A stretch of 64,000 bases of DNA, taken from assembly GCA_963560245.1 (NCBI GenBank), contig CAUWNS010000006.1, positions 1-64,000 of the forward strand. The letters run 5' to 3'. Of the stretch, positions 11,101-18,171 are shown piece after piece. A program made the translations under genes and the position numbers. The notes beneath the pieces were generated by a model. The model saw only the letters and a list, made by a program, of their open reading frames with translations. It was not told where the DNA came from and ran no database searches. Position 1 is the stretch's first letter; the number at the start of each line of letters is the position of its first letter. The stretch is from Pseudoruminococcus_B sp937901805. GTDB lineage: Bacteria; Bacillota; Clostridia; Oscillospirales; Ruminococcaceae.

Positions 11101-11888
11101 GGATCGAAGAAGAGCATGTCAAGATGGGACTGCGCGCTCTCAATCGTCGGAGGTTCGCCCGGACGCAGTTTCCGGTAAACTTCCAACAGGGCTTCTTCCG
11201 TGTTTTTGGTCGCGTCCTTTTGAATGGTAGCAAGCATGCGGTCATCTTCACCGAAGAAGTCAATAATCTGCTGATCAGTCGACAGGCCGAGGGCACGGAT
11301 AAACGTGGTAACCGGGAGCTTTCTGTTTTTATCGATACGGACATAGAAGATATCGTTGGAATCCGTCTCGTATTCCAGCCAAGCACCGCGGTTTGGAATG
11401 ACAGTAGCGTTAAAGAGTTTTTTGCCGGTCTTATCAAAACTCATTCCATAATAGACGCCCGGAGAACGAACGAGCTGGGAAACAATCGCACGTTCCGCTC
11501 CATTAATGACAAAGGTACCGCTTTCCGTCATCAATGGGAAATCGCCCATAAAGATTTCCTGCTCCTTGACCTCGCCGGTTTCCTTGTTCAACAGCCGCGC
11601 GCGTACACGAAGCGGAGCCGCATAAGTGGCGTCCCGTTCCTTGCACTCTTCCACCGAATATTTCGGCTGCTCGTCAAGGCGGTAGTCAATAAAATCGAGT
11701 ACCAGGTTTCCGGTGTAGTCCGTAATCGCCGAGACATCGTGGAAAACCTCTTTCAGGCCTTCCTCGAGGAACCATTGGTATGAGTTTTTCTGGATTTCAA
11801 TCAGGTTCGGCATTTCCAAAACCTCATTAATCCGCGAAAAGCTCATTCGTACGTTCTTGCCCAGCTGTACTGGCTTGACATTCACCAT
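8130..11888 (-). CDS. rpoB: RNA polymerase beta subunit
   Basis: The beta subunit forms the other half of the polymerase active centre and the rifampicin pocket. The product is 1252 residues, starting MVNVKPVQLGKN at ATG 11888. The rifampicin region around SQFMDQNNPLAELTHKRR is of the usual sensitive type. The C-terminal tail after about residue 1170 is strongly acidic (a run of Asp, then many Asp/Glu), longer than in many bacteria. The gene is first in the cluster and follows a strong promoter at 12061-12089; rplJ and rplL are not upstream within this window. Confidence 0.98.
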   Translation of the reverse strand: MVNVKPVQLGKNVRMSFSRINEVLEMPNLIEIQKNSYQWFLEEGLKEVFHDVSAITDYTGNLVLDFIDYRLDEQPKYSVEECKERDATYAAPLRVRARLLNKETGEVKEQEIFMGDFPLMTESGTFVINGAERAIVSQLVRSPGVYYGMSFDKTGKKLFNATVIPNRGAWLEYETDSNDIFYVRIDKNRKLPVTTFIRALGLSTDQQIIDFFGEDDRMLATIQKDATKNTEEALLEVYRKLRPGEPPTIESAQSHLDMLFFDPRRYDMSKVGRYKYNKKLALGTRITGKTLAQPVVNPLTGEILAEEGQTLTREMAHEIERSGVDTVYLNVEDKLVKVISNGMVNLADFVSFDPLEELGIKEKVRFSVLREILESAADEDTLKEAISARIDELIPKHIIIDDIFSTINYLNNLGYEVGATDDIDHLGNRRIRSVGELLQNQFRIGFSRMERVIRERMTLQAQDMDIVTPQALINIRPVVAAIKEFFGSSPLSQFMDQNNPLAELTHKRRLSALGPGGLSRDRAGFEVRDVHYTHYGRMCPIETPEGPNIGLISYLATYARINEYGFIEAPYRRVDKETGVVTDEVTYMTADMEDEYVVAQANEPLDENHCFANQRVNVRFRDQIVSMDRSRVDYMDVSPKMVVSVATAMIPFLENDDANRALMGANMQRQAVPLLKTESPIVGTGMEYKAAVDSGVCVLAKEDGVVERVSADEIVIRNEQGANHTYKLIKFMRSNQGTCINQRPIVELGEKITKGQVIADGPATSNGEISLGKNALVGFMTWEGYNYEDAVLLNEKLVRDDVYTSIHIEEYETEARDTKLGPEEITRDIPNVGEDALKDLDDRGIIRIGAEVRSGDILVGKVTPKGETELTAEERLLRAIFGEKAREVRDTSLKVPHGEYGIVVDVKVFTRENSDELSPGVNMVVRCYVAQKRKISVGDKMAGRHGNKGVVSRILPQEDMPFLPDGTPLDIVLNPLGVPSRMNIGQVLEVHLGYAAKALGWKIMTPVFDGANEEDIRDTLREAGYAEDGKVQLYDGRTGEPFDNRVTVGYMYYLKLHHLVDDKIHARSTGPYSLVTQQPLGGKAQFGGQRFGEMEVWALEAYGAAYTLQEILTVKSDDVVGRVKTYEAIVKGQNVPTPGIPEACKVLIKELQSLALDIRVLDKDGNEIDLKQDFDDDDDIGMHHMDDGAFENVAVEGDMEGYAVHDAEDEDTGMTDIGEPTEDALEEEPETLFDGMDSFDLGKDIFGDEEEF

Positions 11889-12060
11889 AGGCTTTGCTCA
11901 CTCCATTCAATCTATTTGCAGTCCGACACAATGCGAAAACCAAATCAAAAACCGTCGTCCTGTTTTAGTTTTTGCATTTTAGGTCTTGTGTTTTTGTGTA
12001 CCCTGTGCTATAATACCTTTATTCTAAAAGGCGTGATTGTCCATTTTGATACATTGTAAT

Positions 12061-12089
12061 AGTATACGGCAAATAAAGGGCAAAGTCAA
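12061..12089 (-). promoter_or_regulatory. Strong sigma-A promoter of rpoB-rpoC
   Basis: On the minus strand TTGACT, a 17-nt spacer and TATACT form a near-consensus promoter. It would start transcription about 165 bases before rpoB, leaving a leader with room for regulation. It lies between the small membrane-protein gene (ending at 12136) and rpoB. Confidence 0.8.
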
Positions 12090-12135
12090 GCATTTTTTGC
12101 TTGAACTCGCCCTTTTCTTTTATCTTCTCAAAAAG

Positions 12136-12498
12136 CTAACGGACAAAATGGGTATCCACCACACCGCGGATGAGGAGAAACGTAAAAATCAAAGAGAACG
12201 CGCCGCAGCAGATAAGATAGGTCTTTCTTGAGGTTTTTGAAGAAATTGTGTTGACAAAGACACCATACAAAATGCAGGACACCACAAGCGCCAGCAAATC
12301 CACACAGAGAATGACAATCCCCGTCCGCGCCCCCAAAAGCTGTGCAAAATACTTTGCACACCAGCCCGCAAGGATATGCACAACCGGAACAAGCGCCAAC
12401 GGCAAAACGGCAACCGCATAATTTGTCCTGCCGGCGCGCAGGAAAGTAAACGCAATCAATAAAATAATAGCAGCTGTTGTAACACATTCAACGATCAT
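12136..12498 (-). CDS. Small four-helix membrane protein, function unknown
   Basis: I do not recognise a family. The 120-residue product has four hydrophobic stretches (about residues 3-20, 28-45, 58-82 and 93-112) separated by short charged loops, which suggests an integral membrane protein with little outside the bilayer. ATG 12498 is preceded by AAGGAG with good spacing, and a promoter-like sequence lies at 12580-12608, so it is very probably expressed. It lies upstream of rpoB on the same strand but is separated from it by rpoB's own promoter. Confidence 0.75.
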   Translation of the reverse strand: MIVECVTTAAIILLIAFTFLRAGRTNYAVAVLPLALVPVVHILAGWCAKYFAQLLGARTGIVILCVDLLALVVSCILYGVFVNTISSKTSRKTYLICCGAFSLIFTFLLIRGVVDTHFVR

Positions 12499-12579
12499 GT
12501 GGGGTCTCCTTTTAAATAAGAGTTGCCTTGAGGGAAGAATCCCGTCCTGCGCTCCTTCCCCTTCAAACGATTTAATTTT

Positions 12580-12608
12580 ATTATACTATATGAAAGGGGC
12601 GAAGTAAA
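12580..12608 (-). promoter_or_regulatory. Promoter of the small membrane protein gene
   Basis: On the minus strand TTTACT, a 17-nt spacer and a perfect TATAAT lie about 75 bases before the gene's ribosome site. Confidence 0.55.
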
Positions 12609-12629
12609 TCAAATTTTCTCGGAAACATC

Positions 12630-12657
12630 TTGACTATCCGATTTTTCTTGATATAAT
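12630..12657 (+). promoter_or_regulatory. Promoter of tRNA-Thr
   Basis: TTGACT, a 16-nt spacer and TATAAT end 39 bases before the tRNA, as expected for a monocistronic stable RNA gene. Confidence 0.8.
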
Positions 12658-12696
12658 AGTGGATGTGATTTTTCACCTAAAATATTTTGCAGATAT

Positions 12697-12772
12697 GCTA
12701 CTGTGGCTCAGTTGGTAGAGCAGCGCATTCGTAATGCGCAGGCCGTCGGTTCGAGTCCGACCAGTAGCTCCA
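12697..12772 (+). tRNA. tRNA-Thr (anticodon CGT)
   Basis: A 76-base cloverleaf can be drawn. The acceptor stem GCTACTG pairs with CAGTAGC, the anticodon stem GCGCA/TGCGC encloses loop TTCGTAA, and the T arm GTCGG-TTCGAGT-CCGAC is canonical. CCA is encoded. Anticodon CGT reads ACG threonine codons. It has its own promoter and two consecutive terminators. Confidence 0.97.
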
Positions 12773-12775
12773 TGA

Positions 12776-12808
12776 TGGAGTGACAAAAAAGATGTCACTC
12801 CATTTTTT
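12776..12808 (+). terminator. Terminator of tRNA-Thr
   Basis: A perfect 10-bp stem TGGAGTGACA/TGTCACTCCA with a 7-base loop is followed by six T residues, four bases after the CCA end. Confidence 0.9.
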
Positions 12809-12818
12809 CAGTATTCAT

Positions 12819-12862
12819 GCGGGATACCTGCTTGGAAAAGCAAGCGGTATCCCGCTTTTTTC
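12819..12862 (+). terminator. Second, tandem terminator after tRNA-Thr
   Basis: A long stem (GCGGGATACC/GGTATCCCGC with inner TGCTT/AAGCA) is followed by TTTTTT. It backs up the first terminator and insulates the next gene. Positions 12863-13070 hold no gene; a TATAAT near 12964 could be the -10 box for the hydrolase gene, but its -35 box is weak. Confidence 0.85.
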
Positions 12863-13070
12863 GCGTAAAACTTTTTGATTTCTTTTACGGATATCTCTTG
12901 AAAGATACTGGCATACAACTGAATAAAATTCATAAAACGCCATTCATATCTCCTGTTTTATGGTATAATCATTACAGGATATTTTTCTGCAGATTGGTTT
13001 TAGACAGAGAAGGAATCCAATTTACCAGTTCTGTGCATTCGATTCTTGTTATAGAAAGGGGTTTTGCATC

Positions 13071-13763
13071 ATGAAACAGGATATCTTTGAAGCCATTGAA
13101 ATGGAACCTGGATTTTTCCGGATCGAAGACGGAGGCGTCCGCTGTTTTCTTATTCTGGGAGAACACCGCGCCATGCTCGTGGATACCGGCTTTGGAGATG
13201 GGGATCTGCATGCCTTTGTTCGATCCCTGACAAAACTCCCAATCTTCGTTGTCAACACCCATGCAGATGGGGATCATACCGGATGTAATCACCAGTTTCA
13301 GGAAATCTGGATGCATCCTGCGGAATTTGATTACTATGCTCAAAAAGGAAACGATTGTTCCCATCTTCATCCGCTCTGGGAAGGTGAAATCCTGCGCGTT
13401 GGGAAATGGACCTTTGAAATTCTCCTAATCCCTGGCCATACACCGGGCAGTATAGCCCTCTTTGACCGGGAACATGGGCTTCTGCTCAGCGGTGACAGCG
13501 TTCAGACCGGAACAATTTATCTATTTGGACCGGGTCGTAATCTTCCCGCTTATCTTACAAGCCTGAAAAGACTTTCCAGTATCAAAGATATTGTGCAGGA
13601 GATTCTCCCTTCCCATGGGGAAATCCCTGTCCATCCGGATACTATTACGGCATTGGAGCAGGCGGTTCCCAAACTGCTTGCAGGAAAAATTTCAGGAAAA
13701 CCAGATTCCCGCGGCCGTCCCTGTCAGGAATTCGACTGCGGCATTGCAAAATTTCTCTATTGA
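13071..13763 (+). CDS. MBL-fold metallo-hydrolase
   Basis: A metallo-beta-lactamase-fold hydrolase of 230 residues; the substrate cannot be told. The metal motif is THADGDHTG at residues 63-71, which has Asp where the second His of HxHxDH normally stands (His64, Asp66, Asp68, His69). Further ligands are PGHTPGS near residue 123 and SGDS near residue 142. No signal peptide is seen, so it is cytosolic. ATG 13071 follows AAAGGGG. A flavodoxin-like gene starts 57 bases downstream on the same strand, so the two may form a small redox or detoxification operon. Confidence 0.85.
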   Translation: MKQDIFEAIEMEPGFFRIEDGGVRCFLILGEHRAMLVDTGFGDGDLHAFVRSLTKLPIFVVNTHADGDHTGCNHQFQEIWMHPAEFDYYAQKGNDCSHLHPLWEGEILRVGKWTFEILLIPGHTPGSIALFDREHGLLLSGDSVQTGTIYLFGPGRNLPAYLTSLKRLSSIKDIVQEILPSHGEIPVHPDTITALEQAVPKLLAGKISGKPDSRGRPCQEFDCGIAKFLY

Positions 13764-13819
13764 CAGGATTGGCCCTTTCTATTTAGATAAATCCACTGAT
13801 TACTTTGGAGGGAAATTTT

Positions 13820-14440
13820 ATGAAAGTTTTACTGGTTAACGGCAGTCCCCGTCCACATGGGTGTACTTATACCGCTCTATCCGAGGTGGCAAACCAGCTC
13901 CATAAGCATGGGATTGAAACCAGTCTGTTTCAAATCGGAAACCAGCCGGTTCGTTCCTGTATTGCCTGCGGACGCTGCACCGAATCCGGCCACTGTGTTT
14001 TTGGAGACGACGGCGTCAATGAATGCATTGATCTGATTCATGAAGCAGATGGCCTTGTCATCGGCGCGCCTGTGCATTATGCCAGTGCAGCCGGCGCCTG
14101 TTCTGCCTTTTTTGATCGTGTGTTTTATGCCAAAACCTCTTTTGCTTACAAACCCGCCGCCGCTGTTGTCAGCTGCCGCCGGGGAGGAGCCAGCGCGACC
14201 TTTGATCAGCTCAATAAATACTTCACGATCTCCTCTATGCCGGTGGTCTCCTCCCAATATTGGAACAGTGTCCATGGCAATACTCCCAATCAGGTCAAAC
14301 AGGACCTGGAAGGATTGCAGACAATGCGAACCCTTGCCGATAACCTGGCCTGGCTGCTCTCCTGTATTGAAGCCGGCAGACAATCCGGCATCCCGTTTCC
14401 TGCTCCGGAGCGCAGAATCAGCACCAGTTTTATCCGCTGA
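13820..14440 (+). CDS. Flavodoxin-like NADPH-dependent FMN reductase family protein
   Basis: The 206-residue product begins KVLLVNGSPRPHGCT, the phosphate-binding loop of the flavodoxin-like NAD(P)H oxidoreductase fold. It is followed by CIACGRC and a nearby Cys (about residues 48-62), as in the iron-sulfur flavoprotein-like branch, and by the APVHYASAAG flavin loop. It probably moves electrons to a quinone, disulfide or iron-sulfur partner. ATG 13820 is chosen because GGAGGG is 8 bases upstream; an in-frame TTG at 13805 precedes that site. It converges with the decayed ABC transporter. Confidence 0.85.
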   Translation: MKVLLVNGSPRPHGCTYTALSEVANQLHKHGIETSLFQIGNQPVRSCIACGRCTESGHCVFGDDGVNECIDLIHEADGLVIGAPVHYASAAGACSAFFDRVFYAKTSFAYKPAAAVVSCRRGGASATFDQLNKYFTISSMPVVSSQYWNSVHGNTPNQVKQDLEGLQTMRTLADNLAWLLSCIEAGRQSGIPFPAPERRISTSFIR

Positions 14441-14465
14441 TCTGTAAGCGACTTTTAATAGGATC

Positions 14466-15289
14466 TTATGCAGAAAACTCTCTTTTCCAAAAATACACAC
14501 AGCCGACCCCTGATAAAACCAGGCGGAGCAGCGCAAGTACCACGCACGGCCAGAATGCGCCCGCATCCCCGGAGATGAGCTCCTTTGCAGGAAAGAGCAT
14601 GTAAACGGTCAGGTACTTAAAAGATTCCAGATCCTTTCCCAAACTGCCCCTCATCTGGAACAGGAAAAATATCAGCGGAATCCCCGACTCAAACAGGTAA
14701 TAGAATATGGATTCACTGGAAAAACACGCGGTAACAAATCCGATTCCCGCCACTGCAAACCAGGGCATCAGTGTTCCTGCATTGAGCAGCGGGTAGGAAG
14801 GGAATATCCCATTCTCCCGGAAACATCCCTTCGCAGCAGGCAATCCAAAGGGCTGTGATACCGGCCGTCAGGAAAAACATCCAAAGATAAATAGAAACCA
14901 TTTGGGTGAATATAATTTTCCCCCTGGAATTCGGAGTCGCCAAAAGCCCGGAAATGGATCCCCGATCTATATAGTTCCTCACCAGTATATCGACTGCAAT
15001 GATAATAAAAATCATATGGAAAGAGCGGCATGATAAACCCATAAAGATAAACCCGAATCCACTCCAGCAGGTTTTGCGCCACATCGGTCATTCCAACCGC
15101 AGCCATCATTTCCGGCAGTGCCTCCTGATAACTGCTGAGCATCCCGGCACGCTCCGGGTTATACATATTAGATAATGACGGAAGCGTACATGGCAAACAA
15201 CAAAAAATGGCAATAAACAGGAGCGGGCAGGACTTTAAATTCCGTTTAAACAGCGGCCAGCTAAGTACGGGTATCTTTTTCCTTTCCAT
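14466..15289 (-). pseudogene. Decayed ABC-2 type transporter permease
   Basis: Three overlapping frames together give one membrane protein with several hydrophobic segments. It begins MERKKIPVLSWPLFKRNLK (ATG 15289), shifts frame near 15030 (after MPLFP) into a stretch reading VDILVRNYIDRGSISG, and shifts again near 14840 into a stretch ending VYFWKREFSA. This pattern matches a roughly 275-residue ABC-2 permease broken by two frameshifts. The partner ATPase just upstream is also broken, so I read this as true decay rather than two chance sequencing errors. Confidence 0.7.
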
Positions 15290-16105
15290 AATGATGCAAA
15301 AGCAGATCTTCCAGAGTCTGCAATTCGGTTTCCAAGGCAGTAGGATAGCAGCCTGCAATGGCATACCGGATTTTGAAAGACTCTCTGTATGGGAACCCGA
15401 ACCTGGGTTCCTGTAACTTCCGGGTCAAACGTTTTAAATCCTGCGTCAACTTTTGATATTTTCTGCATTTGGAAATGTGATTTTGTATATCTTTCCATTT
15501 ATTTTACTAAGTGTAGAAATTTGTACAGTATCTATCATTTTCCCATGACGTATCATGGCGGTAGTGTCACAGGTTTTTTCAATTTCTTCAAGAAGATGGG
15601 GAGACATCAGAATTGTTGTCCCTTCTTTCTTACTTAATACACTGTATATACTCCCTAAACGGGTACTACAGTTTACATCCAGAGCCAAAACTTCCGGTTC
15701 TCTCATAAACACGGCAATCAATCCGATTTTCTGTTTCATATCTTTGGATATTTTCTGGATTTTTCCTTTTTGTGCGCCATACTGAAAATTTGCTTCATCT
15801 GTGCAATAAAATCCAGATATTTCTCCCCTGTCATGTCGGCAAAGAATGCAATCTCTCCCGGAAGATAACCGACATGCTTTTGTACCTTGCTCGCATCTGA
15901 AAAACAATCCATTCCCAGAACAGAGCAGTTGTGCTTTACGGATGGACAAACCCCATAATCTGACGAATGGTAGTGCTTTTTTCCGCGCCATTTGGACCAA
16001 AATATCCAAGCATCTCCCCTTTCTTCACCTGAAGACTGATATCAAAAATGCCCTTTCCCCATCATAATTCTTCGTGACATGGGGAAGTGTAATCACAGGA
16101 TCCAC
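15261..16105 (-). pseudogene. Decayed ABC transporter ATP-binding protein
   Basis: A start (GTG 16105 with AAGGAGG upstream) leads into DPVITLPHVTKNYDG. A frameshift then precedes the segment GEMLGYFGPNGAEKSTTIR, where the Walker A glycine of GAGKST has become Glu. After a stop and further frameshifts come GYLPGEIAFFADMTGEKY, a damaged signature (ISKDMKQKIGL), a lost Walker B (LDVNCSTRLG instead of LDEPTSGLD) and MSPHLLEEIE with the switch His. The last piece ends at 15261 and overlaps the permease start. Catalytic residues as well as frame are lost, so the transporter cannot work. Confidence 0.75.
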
Positions 16106-16241
16106 AGGGATTCCTCCTTATATGAAAATTTCTCTTTTACAAAACCATCTCATGACACCACGATATCATAGCCTACTACAGACAATCTGTAATTTTCTCC
16201 ATATCATGTTCATCTTATATTGAAATCTTTTTCATTCTCCA

Positions 16242-16270
16242 TGAAAGGATTTCCGGTTTTCAATCGTATT
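16242..16270 (+). promoter_or_regulatory. Candidate ECF-type promoter of the repeat protein/sigma/anti-sigma operon
   Basis: TGAAAG, a 17-nt spacer and CGTATT resemble the GAAAC...CGT pattern of ECF sigma promoters. It sits about 50 bases before the first gene of the module. ECF sigma operons are usually autoregulated, so this is the expected place. Consensus match only; no sigma-A box is obvious here. Confidence 0.35.
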
Positions 16271-16318
16271 GTATGTAGAAAGCAAATCTGTTTTCAATAT
16301 TTTCATGGAGGGAATTTT

Positions 16319-16861
16319 ATGAAACGCTTATTTCTCGCTCTTCTTTCGTTGTCTCTTTTTGCCACATGTGCCATCCCCGCATCGGCACAAATCCCGTTGG
16401 AAAACCCGGATGTAACAGTCATTTCCACCGTCTGCCCAAACCCAGACTGCCTGAATAACGAGATCCCGCCCAGAGACGGCACCGGATATCAGGGAGGCAG
16501 GAACGAAAACTCTGCCCAGTCCTCTTCATCGGACATTTCTTCCGCAGCGGATGCGGACTCTACCTGCCCAAACCCAAACTGCCCGAATAACGGGATCCCG
16601 CCCAGAGATGGCACCGGATATCAGGGAGGCAGGAACGAAAATTCTGCCCAGTCCTCTTCATCGGACATTTCTTCCGCAGCGGACGCGGACTCTACCTGTC
16701 CAAACCCAGACTGCCCGAATAACGGGATCCCGCCCAGAGACGGCACCGGATATCAGGGAGGACAAAAGGGATATCAAAACGAGCAGAAACAGGGGAAACA
16801 CTATGCGAAGCGAACAGGAAATTGTCAGGGCAATCGAGCAGTATGCAGATACTGTGCGTAG
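16319..16861 (+). CDS. Secreted protein with 44-residue Cys-containing repeats
   Basis: Not a family I can name. The 180-residue product has a clear signal peptide (residues 1-23, cleavage after ASA) and then two and a half copies of a 44-residue repeat starting at residues 39, 83 and 127. Each repeat opens with CPNPxC, runs through NN-IPPRDGTGYQGG, and continues with a Ser/Ala/Asp-rich linker. The C-terminal tail is basic and Gln-rich with two more Cys. The mature protein is probably exported and either free or wall-associated. ATG 16319 follows GGAGGG. Its last 59 bases overlap the ECF sigma gene, tying the two together. Confidence 0.75.
   Translation: MKRLFLALLSLSLFATCAIPASAQIPLENPDVTVISTVCPNPDCLNNEIPPRDGTGYQGGRNENSAQSSSSDISSAADADSTCPNPNCPNNGIPPRDGTGYQGGRNENSAQSSSSDISSAADADSTCPNPDCPNNGIPPRDGTGYQGGQKGYQNEQKQGKHYAKRTGNCQGNRAVCRYCA
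16433..16761 (+). repeat. 132-bp in-frame tandem repeat
   Basis: Copies begin at 16433, 16565 and 16697, a period of exactly 132 bases. Copies one and two are complete; the third stops after the GGATATCAGGGAGG stretch. They differ at only a few positions, so the duplication is recent or kept uniform by recombination. Confidence 0.9.
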
Positions 16862-17288
16862 AATCTGTGTTCTGTATTTAAAAAACACCGCTGATACGGA
16901 GGATGTTTTTCAAACTGTTTTTTTCAAATATCTTACTACTAAAACTGTGTTTGAAAATGAAACTCATGAAAAAGCATGGGTAATCCGTGTCACAGTCAAT
17001 GCATGTAAGGACTTTCGGAAAAATTTTTTTCGCAGCCATACTGTTTCATTTGAGCAACTTCAGGAATTTGCCGCCCAAACCAATGAAGAATCTTCAGACG
17101 TACTTTCTGCCGTGCTGTCGCTGCCGGCAAAATACAAAGATGTCATTTATCTATATTACTACGAACAGTATACTGCCGTCGAAATTGGCAAAATCCTGCA
17201 TAAAAATGTCAATACTGTCTACACTTTGCTGGCCCGCGCTAAAAAGATCCTCAGACCAATGTTAGGGGGGGAAGAATTTGAGCAATAA
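16803..17288 (+). CDS. ECF-family RNA polymerase sigma factor
   Basis: A 161-residue sigma-70 family protein with only regions 2 and 4. Region 2 contains the ADTEDVFQTVFFKYL core-binding helix and the DNA-melting segment THEKAWVIRVTVNACKD. Region 4 holds LPAKYKDVIYLYYYEQ followed by the helix-turn-helix VEIGKILHKNVNTVYTLL. The start is ATG 16803, inside the 3' end of the repeat-protein gene, with AGGGGA upstream. The stop overlaps the anti-sigma start by 11 bases, so translation of the pair is probably coupled. Confidence 0.9.
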   Translation: MRSEQEIVRAIEQYADTVRRICVLYLKNTADTEDVFQTVFFKYLTTKTVFENETHEKAWVIRVTVNACKDFRKNFFRSHTVSFEQLQEFAAQTNEESSDVLSAVLSLPAKYKDVIYLYYYEQYTAVEIGKILHKNVNTVYTLLARAKKILRPMLGGEEFEQ

Positions 17289-18099
17289 CATCTACAACGC
17301 TTTTGACGCCATCCATGCATCGGATTCCCTAAAGACCCATACCAGGCAGGCAGTATATCAAAAACTGCATCAATCTGGTAAAAAACAGCATTCTGTTGTG
17401 AAAAGACACAGTTTTGCATTTGCCGCCTGTTGTTTTATATTTCTATTTCTGGGGTTCGGAGGATATCTTTTTTATACTACTCCAGTTGCGGCGGTGAGCA
17501 TTGACAGCGATCTCTCTATTGAACTGAAAATCAATTCTCTTAATCGCGTCGTATCTGCCGTCTGTTATCCGGAGAATGCGGACAACCCTTCCCAAAAGCT
17601 TGCGCTGAGCCATAAAACTTATCAGCAAGCGTTACAGGATCTCTTTTCCGATGAGGAAATCTCCTCATCCCTGACGGAAGATTCCCTGCTGAGTGTCACC
17701 GTTGTTTGCGGCAATGAGGAAAAAAGCAAACAGCTTCAAACCACTTTTTCCAGTTATGCGCAAAATCGTGTCCGGCAGGTAACTTGTCAATCCGCAACAA
17801 AAGAGGAACAGCAGGCCGCCCGGGAATCCGGGATTTCCGTTGGAAAATACCGCGCTTTTTTAGAACTCCAATCGCTTGGCTGCCCATATACTGTAGAGCA
17901 AATCCGGCAGTTGAGTATGCGGGAAATCCGAAATCTGATTGCAGAATATTCCCTTGAGGACGGCGAAGGAAGCAATGCTTTTGAACCGGCACAGAGTTGC
18001 CCCGGACAGGGAAACGGCTATCAGCACGGAAACAAAAACGGATCTGGAAACGGGAACCAATATGGCCGTTCCGGCAGTTCCGGCGCCGCCTCCGAATAG
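17278..18099 (+). CDS. RsgI-like membrane anti-sigma factor
   Basis: The 273-residue product has a cytosolic N-terminus containing AFDAIHASDSLK, which presumably binds the sigma factor, and one membrane helix (about residues 45-66). An outer domain starts AVSIDSDLSIELKINSLNRVV and matches the middle domain of RsgI-type anti-sigma factors. The C-terminal tail is rich in Gly, Asn and Gln and contains GNGYQHG and GNQYG. It starts at TTG 17278 after a GGGGGGGAAG ribosome site and overlaps the sigma gene. It should hold the sigma factor at the membrane until an outside signal is sensed. Confidence 0.85.
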   Translation: MSNNIYNAFDAIHASDSLKTHTRQAVYQKLHQSGKKQHSVVKRHSFAFAACCFIFLFLGFGGYLFYTTPVAAVSIDSDLSIELKINSLNRVVSAVCYPENADNPSQKLALSHKTYQQALQDLFSDEEISSSLTEDSLLSVTVVCGNEEKSKQLQTTFSSYAQNRVRQVTCQSATKEEQQAARESGISVGKYRAFLELQSLGCPYTVEQIRQLSMREIRNLIAEYSLEDGEGSNAFEPAQSCPGQGNGYQHGNKNGSGNGNQYGRSGSSGAASE

Positions 18100-18121
18100 A
18101 TTCTCCTGCATTCTCATTCTC

Positions 18122-18163
18122 CTGAAAACCCCCTATGGAAAATTTTCCATAGGGGGTTTTCAG
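18122..18163 (+). terminator. Bidirectional terminator between anti-sigma and topoisomerase genes
   Basis: A perfect 42-base palindrome (CTGAAAACCCCCTATGG and its complement) is followed by TTTTTAT on the + strand. It serves the converging sigma module and the topoisomerase operon. Confidence 0.9.
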
Positions 18164-18171
18164 TTTTTATT

